A DNA stretch of 64,000 bases from NCBI RefSeq assembly GCF_017312485.1, contig NZ_BMBA01000005.1, positions 121,966 to 185,965 on the forward strand, written 5' to 3'. A program made the position numbers and the translations under genes. This document shows, piece by piece, positions 34,033 to 43,503 of the stretch. The notes below the pieces were generated by a model. The model worked only from the letters and a program-made list of their open reading frames with translations. It was not told the origin of the DNA and ran no database searches. The stretch's first letter is position 1; every line of letters starts with the position of its first letter. The DNA comes from Clostridium zeae (lineage in GTDB: Bacteria > Bacillota > Clostridia > Clostridiales > Clostridiaceae).

Positions 34033-36345
34033 TTGAATAGAAAAAAGATATTACAGTTGTTATTAGCTACATCTGCAATAGCATCAACTATTGGATTTAC
34101 AAATCAATATGTTCATGCGACAGAACAAACTCAGGTTCAAAGAGCTCAAGTTAATTCCGTAAGCTACCATAACATTATGGGAAGCTCAGAGGCAAGCAAA
34201 GAACAAATGATAAATTACTTTAAGTCTTTGAATATAAGTAATTATAAGTTATCTATTTCTATAGATGATTTTGTTAACATTGCATACGAAGAAGCTCAAA
34301 CAGAAGGTGTAAGAGGCGATATAGTAGTAGCTCAGGCTTTTTTAGAGACTGGATACTTTAGATATAATGATGGAAAAGGTATAGTTACTGCAGAAGATAA
34401 TAATTTTGCAGGGATAGGTGCTGTAGGGACAGATCAAAGCCGCAGTAAGTTCAAGGATGCAAGAGAAGGGCTTAGAGCTCAAGTTCAACATCTAAAAGCT
34501 TATGCATCAACAGAACCATTAAAAAATGAAAAAGTAGACCCGAGATTTCAGCTTGTTACAAGAGGTAGTGCGAAGAGTTTGGAAGAACTAGGTGGTAAGT
34601 GGGCATATCCAGGATATGATACTACTGCTTATAGTTCTTTTGAACAAGCATTAAATTCTGGAGCTACATATGGTCAAAGAATTTATTCTATTATTGGCAG
34701 AGCAATTGGAGTAAATACTACAATAAAGGGTAGTAATAATATTACTGAAATAAAGCAAGCTGGTTCCGAAAAAGGACAAGTTATAAATGTAAGCACTAAT
34801 CTTCGAATGAGGCAAAGTGCTTCAGCAGATTCTACCGTTATATCATATTTAAATAACGGACAGACCTTTGATATAAAAGGGATAGCAGGTGACTGGTATT
34901 ACATAAGCATAAATGGAAAACTAGGATATATCCATAAGGATTATGTAAAGGAAACACCAACTACAACTGTTGTAGTATTGCCTCCAGCTTCTACTAGCAA
35001 TACGCAAGTTACTCAAACTTCAACAGTGCAGCCAACTACAACTCAATCTAGAGGACAAGTTATAAATGTAAGCACAAGTTTGAGGATAAGACAATTAGCT
35101 AATATAGGATCGGCTGTAATAGGTTATTTAAATAATGGACAAGCTTTTGATATAAAAGAAAAGAGCGGAGATTGGTATTATATAAAGGTTAATGACAAAC
35201 TTGGATATGTTCATAAGGATTATGTTAAGGAAATTAGCGCTACAACTGATACAAGTACGCCAGCTAATAATAATCAAAATTCAAGTAATAATACTAATCA
35301 ATCAAATACAAACCAACAAAATAATCAGCCAACGAATACAAATACTGTAGTAAAGCCTTCTAAAGGACAAGTTATAGATATAAGTACTACTTTAAGAATA
35401 AGACAAAGTGCCAATACAAATTCAGCAATTATTGGCTATTTATATAATGGACAAACTATTGATATTAAAGATGTTAGCGGAGATTGGTACTATATACAGG
35501 TTGCGAATAGAACTGGTTATGTGAGTAAGCAGTATGTAAAGGTCACAGAAACCTCTAATATAATTACTGGACAAAAGCCAGCAGATTCTCAAAATGCGCC
35601 AGTAGTACAACAACCAACAACTCAAGTTCCTACAACACAGCAACCACAAACTCCTCAAGTAACAGTTCAAACTGGTATGGTTTATAATGTTACAACAAAT
35701 CTTAGATTAAGAAGTAAAGCAAGCAGTGACTCAAGCGTAGTAGCATATATACTTCCTAATCAGACGTTTAAAATATTAAGCAGTTCTGGGGATTGGTTCA
35801 ACGTAGACTTCAATGGAAAGACTGGATATGTAAGCAAAGCTTATGTTAAGGTAGTATCTGAAACAAGTACATCAGGAAGTGAAACTACAAGTAATGCATT
35901 CAAAGAAGTATATAATGTATTAAAGACTCAAATAGGAACTCCTTATATATATGGAGGCTATGGACAAGAAATTACATCAAGCCTTATTGATTTGCTTAAG
36001 AAAGCATTTTCTAGCCAGGCTGCTAGCGGAATGTATGATAGCATACCGGCGGAATTTATTAATAAAGGTTACAAAGCTTTTGATTGTTCTGGTCTTATGC
36101 AATGGGGATTTAAACAAGCAGGAATTAATATAGGAAGAACTACTTACGATCAAATTAATAATGGTAAAGAAGTAAGTAAAGATGAAGTTAAGCCTGGAGA
36201 TTTATTATTCTATTCAGATATAAGTCATGTAGGTATGTACGTAGGTGATGGAAAATGGATTGAGGCTCCAAATTCTAAGAGCTTTGTAAGAGTTGTAGAT
36301 GTACCATGGAATAAGATTGGAAGAGTAAGAAGAGTAATAAACTAA
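34033..36345 (+). CDS. Secreted peptidoglycan hydrolase: glucosaminidase, four SH3b repeats, NlpC/P60
   Basis: A 770-residue modular autolysin. A signal peptide ends near Ala29. A glucosaminidase domain (about 45-225) has GVRGDIVVAQAFLETGYF and NNFAGIGAVG. Four bacterial SH3 repeats begin near residues 246, 339, 443 and 546 (each with LRxRxxA and GDWYYI or GDWFNV), separated by Thr/Gln/Asn-rich linkers. A C-terminal NlpC/P60 endopeptidase has Cys about 684 in FDCSGLMQWG and His about 732 in DISHVGMYVG. It would cut both glycan and stem peptide. The start is TTG after GGGGGG. Free-standing gene with a terminator downstream. Confidence 0.93.
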   Translation: MNRKKILQLLLATSAIASTIGFTNQYVHATEQTQVQRAQVNSVSYHNIMGSSEASKEQMINYFKSLNISNYKLSISIDDFVNIAYEEAQTEGVRGDIVVAQAFLETGYFRYNDGKGIVTAEDNNFAGIGAVGTDQSRSKFKDAREGLRAQVQHLKAYASTEPLKNEKVDPRFQLVTRGSAKSLEELGGKWAYPGYDTTAYSSFEQALNSGATYGQRIYSIIGRAIGVNTTIKGSNNITEIKQAGSEKGQVINVSTNLRMRQSASADSTVISYLNNGQTFDIKGIAGDWYYISINGKLGYIHKDYVKETPTTTVVVLPPASTSNTQVTQTSTVQPTTTQSRGQVINVSTSLRIRQLANIGSAVIGYLNNGQAFDIKEKSGDWYYIKVNDKLGYVHKDYVKEISATTDTSTPANNNQNSSNNTNQSNTNQQNNQPTNTNTVVKPSKGQVIDISTTLRIRQSANTNSAIIGYLYNGQTIDIKDVSGDWYYIQVANRTGYVSKQYVKVTETSNIITGQKPADSQNAPVVQQPTTQVPTTQQPQTPQVTVQTGMVYNVTTNLRLRSKASSDSSVVAYILPNQTFKILSSSGDWFNVDFNGKTGYVSKAYVKVVSETSTSGSETTSNAFKEVYNVLKTQIGTPYIYGGYGQEITSSLIDLLKKAFSSQAASGMYDSIPAEFINKGYKAFDCSGLMQWGFKQAGINIGRTTYDQINNGKEVSKDEVKPGDLLFYSDISHVGMYVGDGKWIEAPNSKSFVRVVDVPWNKIGRVRRVIN

Positions 36346-36408
36346 CTATATTTTCTAGTTAAGTTTATGTTTAAGTATCATTTTGAAATTAAATGTAATT
36401 TTTAAAAT

Positions 36409-36444
36409 AAAAGTTATTCATATTAATTTATGGGTAACTTTTTT
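36409..36444 (+). terminator. Terminator of the autolysin gene
   Basis: AAAAGTTA pairs with TAACTTTT around an 18-base loop, followed by TT. Confidence 0.65.
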
Positions 36445-36671
36445 GCTTATTATAATAATGTAGGATTTAATTTGTGACAATAGGTAATTACCTGTAAAGC
36501 AGCCAATACGTAAATGAATACTAATCTTTTTTTAAGCAACAATATATTATATATTAAAATATTAAAACTTAAAACTTTCTCAGTTAAGATTAGCTTAAAC
36601 CAATGATTATAGACGTATTAATTAAGATTAATACGTCGAAAAATTAAATTTTTAAAGGAGGATTAGTTATT
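36445..36671 (+). promoter_or_regulatory. Upstream region of the small spore-protein gene
   Basis: AT-rich region with two palindromes: AGGTAATTACCT (36482-36493) and the perfect 11-bp inverted repeat GACGTATTAAT-TAAG-ATTAATACGTC (36612-36637). The latter lies about 20 bases before AAAGGAGG. I see no convincing vegetative promoter; a sporulation sigma factor is likely if the gene is a spore protein. Confidence 0.4.
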
Positions 36672-36839
36672 ATGGCTGATAATAGATATAAGGAACATAA
36701 TATGGTAAAACCTATAGAGAGACACGATACAGCTGCATGGGCTAATATAGCAGAAACTAAAGAAGTTTCTAAGGTTGAAATTCCCAGTGAATTAGATGTT
36801 AGAAATGCAAAAAGTTGGGTGGATACAAATCAAAAATAA
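36672..36839 (+). CDS. Small spore-surface protein, DUF3787 / CDIF630_02480 family
   Basis: A 55-residue protein. ATG at 36672 follows AAAGGAGG with good spacing, and TAA is at 36837. The peptide has MVKPIERHDTAAWANI, a glutamate/lysine middle, IPSELDVRNAKSWVDTN and a short tail, which I recognise as the DUF3787 pattern found in clostridial spore-surface proteins. There is no signal peptide or membrane segment. It has its own terminator immediately after. The assignment comes from remembered family pattern, not a search. Confidence 0.8.
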   Translation: MADNRYKEHNMVKPIERHDTAAWANIAETKEVSKVEIPSELDVRNAKSWVDTNQK

Positions 36840-36844
36840 TAATT

Positions 36845-36877
36845 AAAAAGAGAGAACCTTAGGTTCTCTCTTTTTAA
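36845..36877. terminator. Terminator after the DUF3787 gene
   Basis: AAAAAGAGAGAACC pairs with GGTTCTCTCTTTTT. It can work in both directions and so may also stop the convergent PFOR transcript. Confidence 0.88.
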
Positions 36878-36908
36878 TTTTACTGATACAGATACTTTAA
36901 TTTATTGA

Positions 36909-39900
36909 TTAATAAGTCTGCTCTGCTAGACGTTTATAGGTTTCATAACGTTCTCTAGCATCCTTCTCAGCTAGTTCCCATGCATGCTCAGCGGCATCAG
37001 GGAACACAGTCATCAAGGATGTATAACGAACCTCACTATGTAAGAATTCTTTATAAGGTTGTGTTGGTTCTTTAGAATCCAATACAAATGGATTTTTTCC
37101 GTCTTCTTTAAGAAGAGGATTATATCTATAAAGATGCCAATAACCTGCTTCTACGGCTTTCTTTTCTTGAGCCATACTTGTTCCCATACCTGTCTTTATA
37201 CCATGACTTATACATGGTGCATACGCTATTATAAGAGAAGGACCTTTATAAGCTTCAGCTTCAGCTATAGCTTTTATTGTTTGATTCATATTTGCTCCCA
37301 TAGCAATTTGTGTTACATACACATTGCCATAAGTCATAGCCATAGCACCGAGATCCTTCTTCTTAGATTTCTTTCCACCAGCAGCGAACTTAGCAACTGC
37401 GGCAGTTGGCGTAGACTTAGAAGATTGACCTCCTGTATTAGAGTAAATTTCTGTATCCATTACAAATATATTAACATCTTCACCGCTAGAAATTACTTGA
37501 TCTAGGCCGCCATAACCTATATCATAAGCCCAGCCATCTCCACCTATGAACCAGTGAGATTTTTTAACTAGGTAGTCTTTTTTATCTAAAATCTCTTTAA
37601 GTGCTGGGTCGTTATTAAAGTCTTCTGATTGTATTGCAGCTAGAACCTTTTCTGAAACTTCCCTAGACTTATCACCATCTTCCATTGCTTCTAACCAAGC
37701 ATTGAAAGTAGATTTAACATTTTCACTTTTACCGCTCTTTAAGTACTCATCCATAAGCTGAGCTATTCTAGCTCTCATTTGTTTTACAGCTAAGTACATA
37801 CCGAAACCATATTCAGCATTGTTTTCAAATAAAGAGTTACCCCAAGATGGACCTTTTCCCAAAGCATTTGTTGTATAAGGCATTGCTGGAGCACTTCCAC
37901 CCCAAATTGATGAGCATCCTGTAGCGTTGGCTATCATCATTCTGTCACCAAATAATTGAGTTAAAAGTCTTATATATGGAGTTTCTCCGCAACCTGGGCA
38001 TGCACCATGGAACTCTAATAGTGGTTTTACAAATTGGCTACCCTTTACAGTCTTTTTATCCATTAAATTATCTTTATTAGTAACTGACAAAGAGAATTCC
38101 CAGTTTTCAGCTTGTAACTGGATTTGTTCATCAGCAGGCTTCATAATTAATGCTTTTCCTGGTGCAGGACAGATATCTGCACAGTTTCCGCAGCCAGTGC
38201 AATCAAGAGGACTTACCTGTATACGGAATTCTAAGTTTTCGAGCCCTTTTCCTACAGCCTTCTTGGTTTCAAAGGTATCTAAAGCTTTCGATTTTTCATT
38301 TTGGTCTAAAAGACTAGCTCTTATTACAGCATGAGGACATACGTAAGCACATTGATTACATTGGATACATTTATCTATCTGCCATTCAGGAATGACAACT
38401 GCTATACCACGTTTTTCGTATGCAGTAGTTCCAACAGGGAAAGTTCCATCTTCCATACCGCTAAACGCACTTACAGGAAGCGCGTCACCTTCATTTCTAG
38501 CCATTGGTCTTTGAAGGTTCTTAACAAAAGCAGGTTCTTCTTTTATAGATCCTAATTCATCAGTAGCTGTCTTCCAAGAATCAGGAACATCAACTTTATT
38601 GAGAGCTCCGATACCTTGATCGATAGCAGCTTGATTCATTTTTACTATTTTTTCACCTTTTTTGCCATAGGTTTTTTCAACGGATTTCTTTAGCAAGTCA
38701 ACAGCTTGTTCTACAGGAATCACATTAGCTAGTTTGAAGAAAGCAGACTGCATTATCATATTTATTCTTCCGCCTAGACCTATAGATTGAGCAATAGCTA
38801 TTGCATCTATGACATAGAAGTTTATGTTATTTTCAGCTATATATTTCTTTAAAGAAGCAGGTAATCTTTTCTCTAATTCTTCGCCAGTCCATGGACAATT
38901 AAGTACGAAGGAACCATTCTTCTTTAACCCTTTTAGTACATCAAAATTATATATAAATGATTTATTGTGGCATGCAATATAGTCAGCATTGTATATAAGA
39001 TATGGAGATTTGATTCTTTGTTTTCCAAATCTTAAATGAGATATAGTACTTCCTCCAGATTTTTTACTATCATAGGAAAAATATGCTTGAGCAAATAAAT
39101 CAGTATTATCTCCAATAATCTTTACAGCAGTTTTATTAGCGCCTACAGTACCATCAGATCCTAATCCCCAGAACTTACAGCTAATAGTCCCTTCTGGTGT
39201 AGTGTCTATGAGATCTTCTTCTGGAAGAGAAGTGTTTGTAACATCATCAACTATACCAATAGTAAATCCATTTTTAGGCTCATTTTGCTTTAGATTATTG
39301 AATACTGCTATTATTTGAGATGGTGTAGTATCTTTTGAAGCTAATCCATATCTACCACCAACTATAGTAGGTTTCATAGCATTGTTATAGAATACATTAC
39401 ATACATCAAGATATAAAGGTTCACCTGGAGCACCAGGTTCTTTAGTTCTATCTAAAACTGAAATTTTCTTCACAGTCTTAGGAACAGCATTCATAAAATA
39501 ATTTTGACAGAATGGTCTATAAAGATGAACTTTTACAACCCCGACCTTTTCACCTTTTCCTTTAAGATAGTCAATTGTTTCTTCAATAGTATCGCAAACT
39601 GATCCCATAGCAACTATTATATTTTCTGCATTAGGGTCTCCATAGTAATCAAATGGATGATAAGCTCTTCCTGTAATTTTTTCTATTTCTCTCATATAGT
39701 TTTCTACTATATCAGGAACTTGTTCGTAAAATTTATTTGCAGCTTCTCTTTCTTGGAAATATATATCTGGGTTCTGAGCAGTTCCTCTTATTGTTGGATG
39801 CTCAGGATTAAGAGCTCTAGCTCTAAATTGTTTTATCGCATCGTAATCAACTAGTTTTGCAACATCCTCATAAGCTATTGGCTCTATTTTTTGATATTCA

Positions 39901-40433
39901 TGAGATGTTCTAAAACCATCAAAAAAGTGCAAGAATGGAATTCTGCTTTTAATTGATGCTAGATGTGATACATTTGTCAAGTCCATTACTTCTTGAACAT
40001 TCGAAGATGCCAGTAGAGCAACACCTGTTTGTCTAGTAGCCATTACGTCTTGGTGATCACCAAATATGGATAGCGCATGGGTAGCTATAGCTCTAGCTGT
40101 TACATGAAATACTCCAGGTAATAATTCACCAGCTACTTTATAAAGTACAGGTATCATTAGAAGTAATCCTTGAGAAGCTGTATATGTAGTAGTTAAAGCT
40201 CCGGAAGCTAAGGAACCATGTACTGCCCCAGCAGCTCCAGCTTCTGATTGCATTTCTACTACTCTAACTGGCTGACCAAATATATTCTTTTTTCCATGAG
40301 CAGCCCATTCATCAACTCCTTCTGCCATAGGTGTAGAAGGTGTTATTGGATATATAGCTGCAACGTCTGTAAAAGCATAAGATGCTTCAGCAGCAGCTTG
40401 ATTTCCATCCATTGTTTTCATAACTTTAGTCAC
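36909..40433 (-). CDS. nifJ: Pyruvate:ferredoxin (flavodoxin) oxidoreductase
   Basis: A 1174-residue homodimeric-type PFOR that converts pyruvate and CoA to acetyl-CoA, CO2 and reduced ferredoxin, the central fermentative step. Order: the pyrimidine-binding domain with YPITPSTPMAEG, a gamma domain (GLGSDGTVGANKTAVKIIG), two 4Fe-4S clusters (CIQCNQCAYVCP and CTGCGNCADICP), then the TPP-binding domain with HGACPGCGETPY, GDGWAYDIGYGG and the proximal-cluster Cys. Full length. The start is GTG at 40433, 8 bases after AGGAGG. Single gene, convergent with the small spore-protein gene. Confidence 0.95.
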   Translation of the reverse strand: MTKVMKTMDGNQAAAEASYAFTDVAAIYPITPSTPMAEGVDEWAAHGKKNIFGQPVRVVEMQSEAGAAGAVHGSLASGALTTTYTASQGLLLMIPVLYKVAGELLPGVFHVTARAIATHALSIFGDHQDVMATRQTGVALLASSNVQEVMDLTNVSHLASIKSRIPFLHFFDGFRTSHEYQKIEPIAYEDVAKLVDYDAIKQFRARALNPEHPTIRGTAQNPDIYFQEREAANKFYEQVPDIVENYMREIEKITGRAYHPFDYYGDPNAENIIVAMGSVCDTIEETIDYLKGKGEKVGVVKVHLYRPFCQNYFMNAVPKTVKKISVLDRTKEPGAPGEPLYLDVCNVFYNNAMKPTIVGGRYGLASKDTTPSQIIAVFNNLKQNEPKNGFTIGIVDDVTNTSLPEEDLIDTTPEGTISCKFWGLGSDGTVGANKTAVKIIGDNTDLFAQAYFSYDSKKSGGSTISHLRFGKQRIKSPYLIYNADYIACHNKSFIYNFDVLKGLKKNGSFVLNCPWTGEELEKRLPASLKKYIAENNINFYVIDAIAIAQSIGLGGRINMIMQSAFFKLANVIPVEQAVDLLKKSVEKTYGKKGEKIVKMNQAAIDQGIGALNKVDVPDSWKTATDELGSIKEEPAFVKNLQRPMARNEGDALPVSAFSGMEDGTFPVGTTAYEKRGIAVVIPEWQIDKCIQCNQCAYVCPHAVIRASLLDQNEKSKALDTFETKKAVGKGLENLEFRIQVSPLDCTGCGNCADICPAPGKALIMKPADEQIQLQAENWEFSLSVTNKDNLMDKKTVKGSQFVKPLLEFHGACPGCGETPYIRLLTQLFGDRMMIANATGCSSIWGGSAPAMPYTTNALGKGPSWGNSLFENNAEYGFGMYLAVKQMRARIAQLMDEYLKSGKSENVKSTFNAWLEAMEDGDKSREVSEKVLAAIQSEDFNNDPALKEILDKKDYLVKKSHWFIGGDGWAYDIGYGGLDQVISSGEDVNIFVMDTEIYSNTGGQSSKSTPTAAVAKFAAGGKKSKKKDLGAMAMTYGNVYVTQIAMGANMNQTIKAIAEAEAYKGPSLIIAYAPCISHGIKTGMGTSMAQEKKAVEAGYWHLYRYNPLLKEDGKNPFVLDSKEPTQPYKEFLHSEVRYTSLMTVFPDAAEHAWELAEKDARERYETYKRLAEQTY

Positions 40434-40564
40434 AGAAAGTACCTCCTTTTAATATCGATCTGAATATGCGTACTTTCATAGTATCTACTAGTTATTACTA
40501 ATAAATGCATAAAAAATAAAGAAAATAGCATGAAATATCTAAATTTTATGATTTACTAGATATT

Positions 40565-40606
40565 AAAAAAAGAGTGTTATGAATTTATATTCCATACAAC
40601 ACTCTT
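40565..40606. terminator. Terminator of the chemoreceptor gene
   Basis: AAGAGTGTTATG pairs with CATACAACACTCTT (one bulge). The A-run on the plus strand gives a U-run on the minus transcript. Confidence 0.78.
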
Positions 40607-40622
40607 AGATTAATATACTTTT

Positions 40623-42335
40623 TTATATTTTAAATTTTTGAACCATATTATTAAGGTTTTGAACTAATATTGCTTGGTTTTGAACTGCAGTTGATACATC
40701 GTCAATTGATTCAGTAACTTCAGTAATGCTACTAAGTATCTCTTCAGAGCTTGCAGCGGATTCTTCTGCTGTAGCTGAAAGGTTTTGTATTGATTCACTC
40801 ACTTGATCCATAACAGTATTCATTTGTTTTGAGGAGGAAGCAATCTCTTCAGACATATCATTTACAAAAGCTGCATCTTTTTCATATTGGATACCAGTGC
40901 TCATTAGAAATTCATAAGTTGGCTTTACTACATCGTTCATGTAATCTAGCATACCTGATCCTGTTTCGGAAAGCTTACTGAAGGCTGATTGTACTTGATT
41001 AACCATAGTTTGTATACTAACTACAGCTTGTGAAGATTGTTCTGCTAATTTTCTCACCTCATCTGCAACCACTGCAAAGCCTTTGCCTTGCTCTCCGGCT
41101 CTTGCAGCTTCTATGGCAGCATTAAGCGCTAATAGGTTAGTTTGTTCTGCGATTGCTCCGATGGAATCAGCTGCAATTTTAACTTTTTCAACTACTTTGC
41201 CTTCTTCAATAGCTGAGAGTAGTCCTGATTTTTTTTCTTCATAGATTTTTGCACTCTCTGTAATGTTTTTTGAAGCAGTTTCTTTAATTGAAATAGCTCT
41301 TTTATCGATTTCTCTAACTGATTTTAGGGAACCTTCAGCTCTATTTGCTAATTCATTTGTAGTGGCAGTCACTTCTTCAGAAGAAGAGCTTACAGTCTCA
41401 AATACTATGCTGAGATTTTGAGCTCCTTTAGCGATTTCATCAGTAGATTGGCTTATGGATTGCATTACTGCGGAAATTTCTTCAGTTGAAGCAGCCAGTT
41501 CTTCACTAGATGCACTTAAGGTCTCTGAATCACTAATAACCTTAGAAATTAATTCTTTAACATTGTTGTTAGCTTTATTTAATTCACTTGCAAGATTTCC
41601 AAATTCATCTTTACTATCGATTGTCATAGTATGAGATAAGTCTCCTTCGCCTAAATAGTGTGCGAAATTTAATATTTTCTTTATTTGGCGGGAGATTTTA
41701 AGTGTTAAAGTTGTCGAAAGTATGATGGCAATTATTATAGCTGCGACTGAAATAGATACTACAGTTACTAAAGAATTTTTATATATAGTATTATTATTAG
41801 TTTCTTTAATCACTGCACTTTTATCTACATCGCTTACTAACTTTTCTATAGAAGCTGTAAGTTTATTTCTAATATCAGCAGAGCTTGTACTAAGTATAGC
41901 TGCTTCATCATATTTTCCTTGTGATACAAGAGCTATTATATTATCAGAAGCTGTTCTATAATCCGACAATTCACTCTTTAATGTTGAAAACTCGTCCTTT
42001 TCATCAGCAGTTAAAGCAGTTTTTGAAAATTCATCAAAGATTTTATTGTTTTCTTGTCTATATGAAGCCACAGTCTCTTGTGTTGAAGCAACTTTTGATT
42101 TGTCTTTTGATTCAACTAAGTTAATTATGCTTAGCCTAATATGCATTGTATTGGCATTAGCGGTTTCTAGATTTTTCAAAGTTTGAAACTCTTCATTATA
42201 TATTGAACTAGATGCTTGATTTATTTTATTCAAGTTTATTTGACTAATTAAGGTTATAGCTACCATAAATACAATAACTATTGAAAAGCCTGAAATGAGT
42301 CTACTTTTAACAGATAGATTATTGAATAATTTCAT
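40623..42335 (-). CDS. Methyl-accepting chemotaxis protein
   Basis: A 570-residue transmembrane chemoreceptor. It has a first helix (residues about 11-31), a four-helix-bundle periplasmic-type sensor (4HB_MCP_1; about 35-185, no Cache fold seen), a second helix (about 188-210), HAMP (about 212-265) and a long signalling coiled coil. The highly conserved hairpin tip is seen in [20 protein letters not shown] and [17 protein letters not shown]. It signals to CheA/CheW, not encoded here. Monocistronic. Confidence 0.93.
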   Translation of the reverse strand: MKLFNNLSVKSRLISGFSIVIVFMVAITLISQINLNKINQASSSIYNEEFQTLKNLETANANTMHIRLSIINLVESKDKSKVASTQETVASYRQENNKIFDEFSKTALTADEKDEFSTLKSELSDYRTASDNIIALVSQGKYDEAAILSTSSADIRNKLTASIEKLVSDVDKSAVIKETNNNTIYKNSLVTVVSISVAAIIIAIILSTTLTLKISRQIKKILNFAHYLGEGDLSHTMTIDSKDEFGNLASELNKANNNVKELISKVISDSETLSASSEELAASTEEISAVMQSISQSTDEIAKGAQNLSIVFETVSSSSEEVTATTNELANRAEGSLKSVREIDKRAISIKETASKNITESAKIYEEKKSGLLSAIEEGKVVEKVKIAADSIGAIAEQTNLLALNAAIEAARAGEQGKGFAVVADEVRKLAEQSSQAVVSIQTMVNQVQSAFSKLSETGSGMLDYMNDVVKPTYEFLMSTGIQYEKDAAFVNDMSEEIASSSKQMNTVMDQVSESIQNLSATAEESAASSEEILSSITEVTESIDDVSTAVQNQAILVQNLNNMVQKFKI

Positions 42336-42706
42336 AATTTAATCTCCGATCATTTTTTATTTAATATTTTATCAATGTTACTACTAATTTCAATTTAACT
42401 AATTAAGCCATTCTATTTTGGTGTTATCCCTACAAAATCATTGATTTAACTATAATGTTATAATCTACTAAGGCTTTATTATGACTTATAATAAGTATAT
42501 TAGGATATTAAATAAAAGACAATAGTAATTAATAATAATTATCGATTATATGAAATGTAAATAATGGGATGTTATATCTTTATTCATTTACATGGCAGTG
42601 AGTGGAATTGTTAGTAGTAAATATGCGTATAAGGTGAGTTTTTAAAACATTAATAATTGAATAAATATAAATCAGAGACTAATAATATTTATTCAAATTT
42701 ACTCAT
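42336..42706. other. Gene-free interval upstream of the chemoreceptor
   Basis: About 370 bp with no credible ORF. The only structure I see is an inverted repeat, TTGAATAAATAT (42657-42668) and ATATTTATTCAA (42685-42696). No clear sigma-D or sigma-A promoter for the chemoreceptor could be picked out. Confidence 0.4.
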
Positions 42707-42745
42707 AAAAAAATCTCCTTTGGATAATTCCAAAAGAGATTTTTT
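42707..42745 (-). terminator. Terminator of the YcgQ-like gene
   Basis: AAAAAATCTC and TTTGGA pair with TCCAAA and GAGATTTTTT. It acts on the minus-strand transcript. Confidence 0.82.
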
Positions 42746-42758
42746 ATAGACATATGGT

Positions 42759-43502
42759 TTATTTTAAGTAAACATAAGGATCGGAAGGCTTTTGGATAGT
42801 TTGAAAACTATCAGCTACAACAACTGGTGTTACAGTTTTCTGACCATCTTGAACTTGATCCTTTTCGGAAATTTTACCAATCACTGTAACCCATTGTCCT
42901 TCCTTAAGGTCAACACTTCTATCACGTATTCTTCCTATAGGTCCAACAATTTGTGAATCAGCTATGCAGCAACTCATATATAATCTTGAAATTACAAATT
43001 CGTTAGTATCTAGGCCCTGCTCTTTGTGTATAAATCCACTTATTGTAACCTGTCTACCTTTGTATTCAGATACATGTTGAAACATATCTGACAATGAAGC
43101 TACATAGTTTTCGGTAGTTATATTAATCGGAAGCTTCTTTGCTCTTTCTTCTGCAGTAAGCTCTCCAGAGACATTGGCTAGCTTATTTATTGCCTTTACG
43201 CCTTTATTATCAACTATAGTGGTATCAATACCTGCTTTGCTTGCACCATAACCTACAATAATAGTGAATAAGAATAGAAGATGAACCTTACTAGACTTCT
43301 TATAAGTAGCTATTGTAAAAGATTTTTTAAACTGATAAAGAGTCAAAACTACCAATGCTATTTGAAACATATTTACATAAAATATTAGTTTAGGAGTTAT
43401 AAATAATTTTATGTTGCCAGTAGAATTAAGGTTATAAAGAAATAATGATAGTAGGAATAAGGTTATAAATTTTACAAATTCATTAAAATTAAATCTTTTC
43501 AT
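42759..43502 (-). CDS. YcgQ/TIGR03943-family membrane protein
   Basis: A 247-residue protein with about three N-terminal transmembrane helices (near 10-28, 38-55, 73-93) and a C-terminal extracytoplasmic OB-like domain. That domain contains YKGRQVTISGFIHKE, ISRLYMSCCIADSQIVG and EGQWVTVIGKI, the conserved features of the YcgQ (DUF1980) family. In Bacillus, ycgQ and ycgR are adjacent and under the zinc regulator Zur. Here its start is 1 bp behind the YcgR-like permease end, so the two are surely co-translated. Role in metal handling is inferred. Confidence 0.82.
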   Translation of the reverse strand: MKRFNFNEFVKFITLFLLSLFLYNLNSTGNIKLFITPKLIFYVNMFQIALVVLTLYQFKKSFTIATYKKSSKVHLLFLFTIIVGYGASKAGIDTTIVDNKGVKAINKLANVSGELTAEERAKKLPINITTENYVASLSDMFQHVSEYKGRQVTISGFIHKEQGLDTNEFVISRLYMSCCIADSQIVGPIGRIRDRSVDLKEGQWVTVIGKISEKDQVQDGQKTVTPVVVADSFQTIQKPSDPYVYLK

Positions 43503-43503
43503 G

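Noticed and set aside
34770-35880. Repeated blocks in the autolysin suggesting a DNA repeat array or CRISPR
   Set aside because: The blocks are in-frame protein SH3b repeats of about 60 residues with diverged codons and Thr/Gln linkers. There are no short identical repeats with uniform spacers.
37059-37505. A 148-codon plus-strand ORF inside the PFOR gene
   Set aside because: It lies wholly within the conserved TPP domain of PFOR on the other strand, is rich in Cys, Phe and Ser as antisense frames are, and has no ribosome site.
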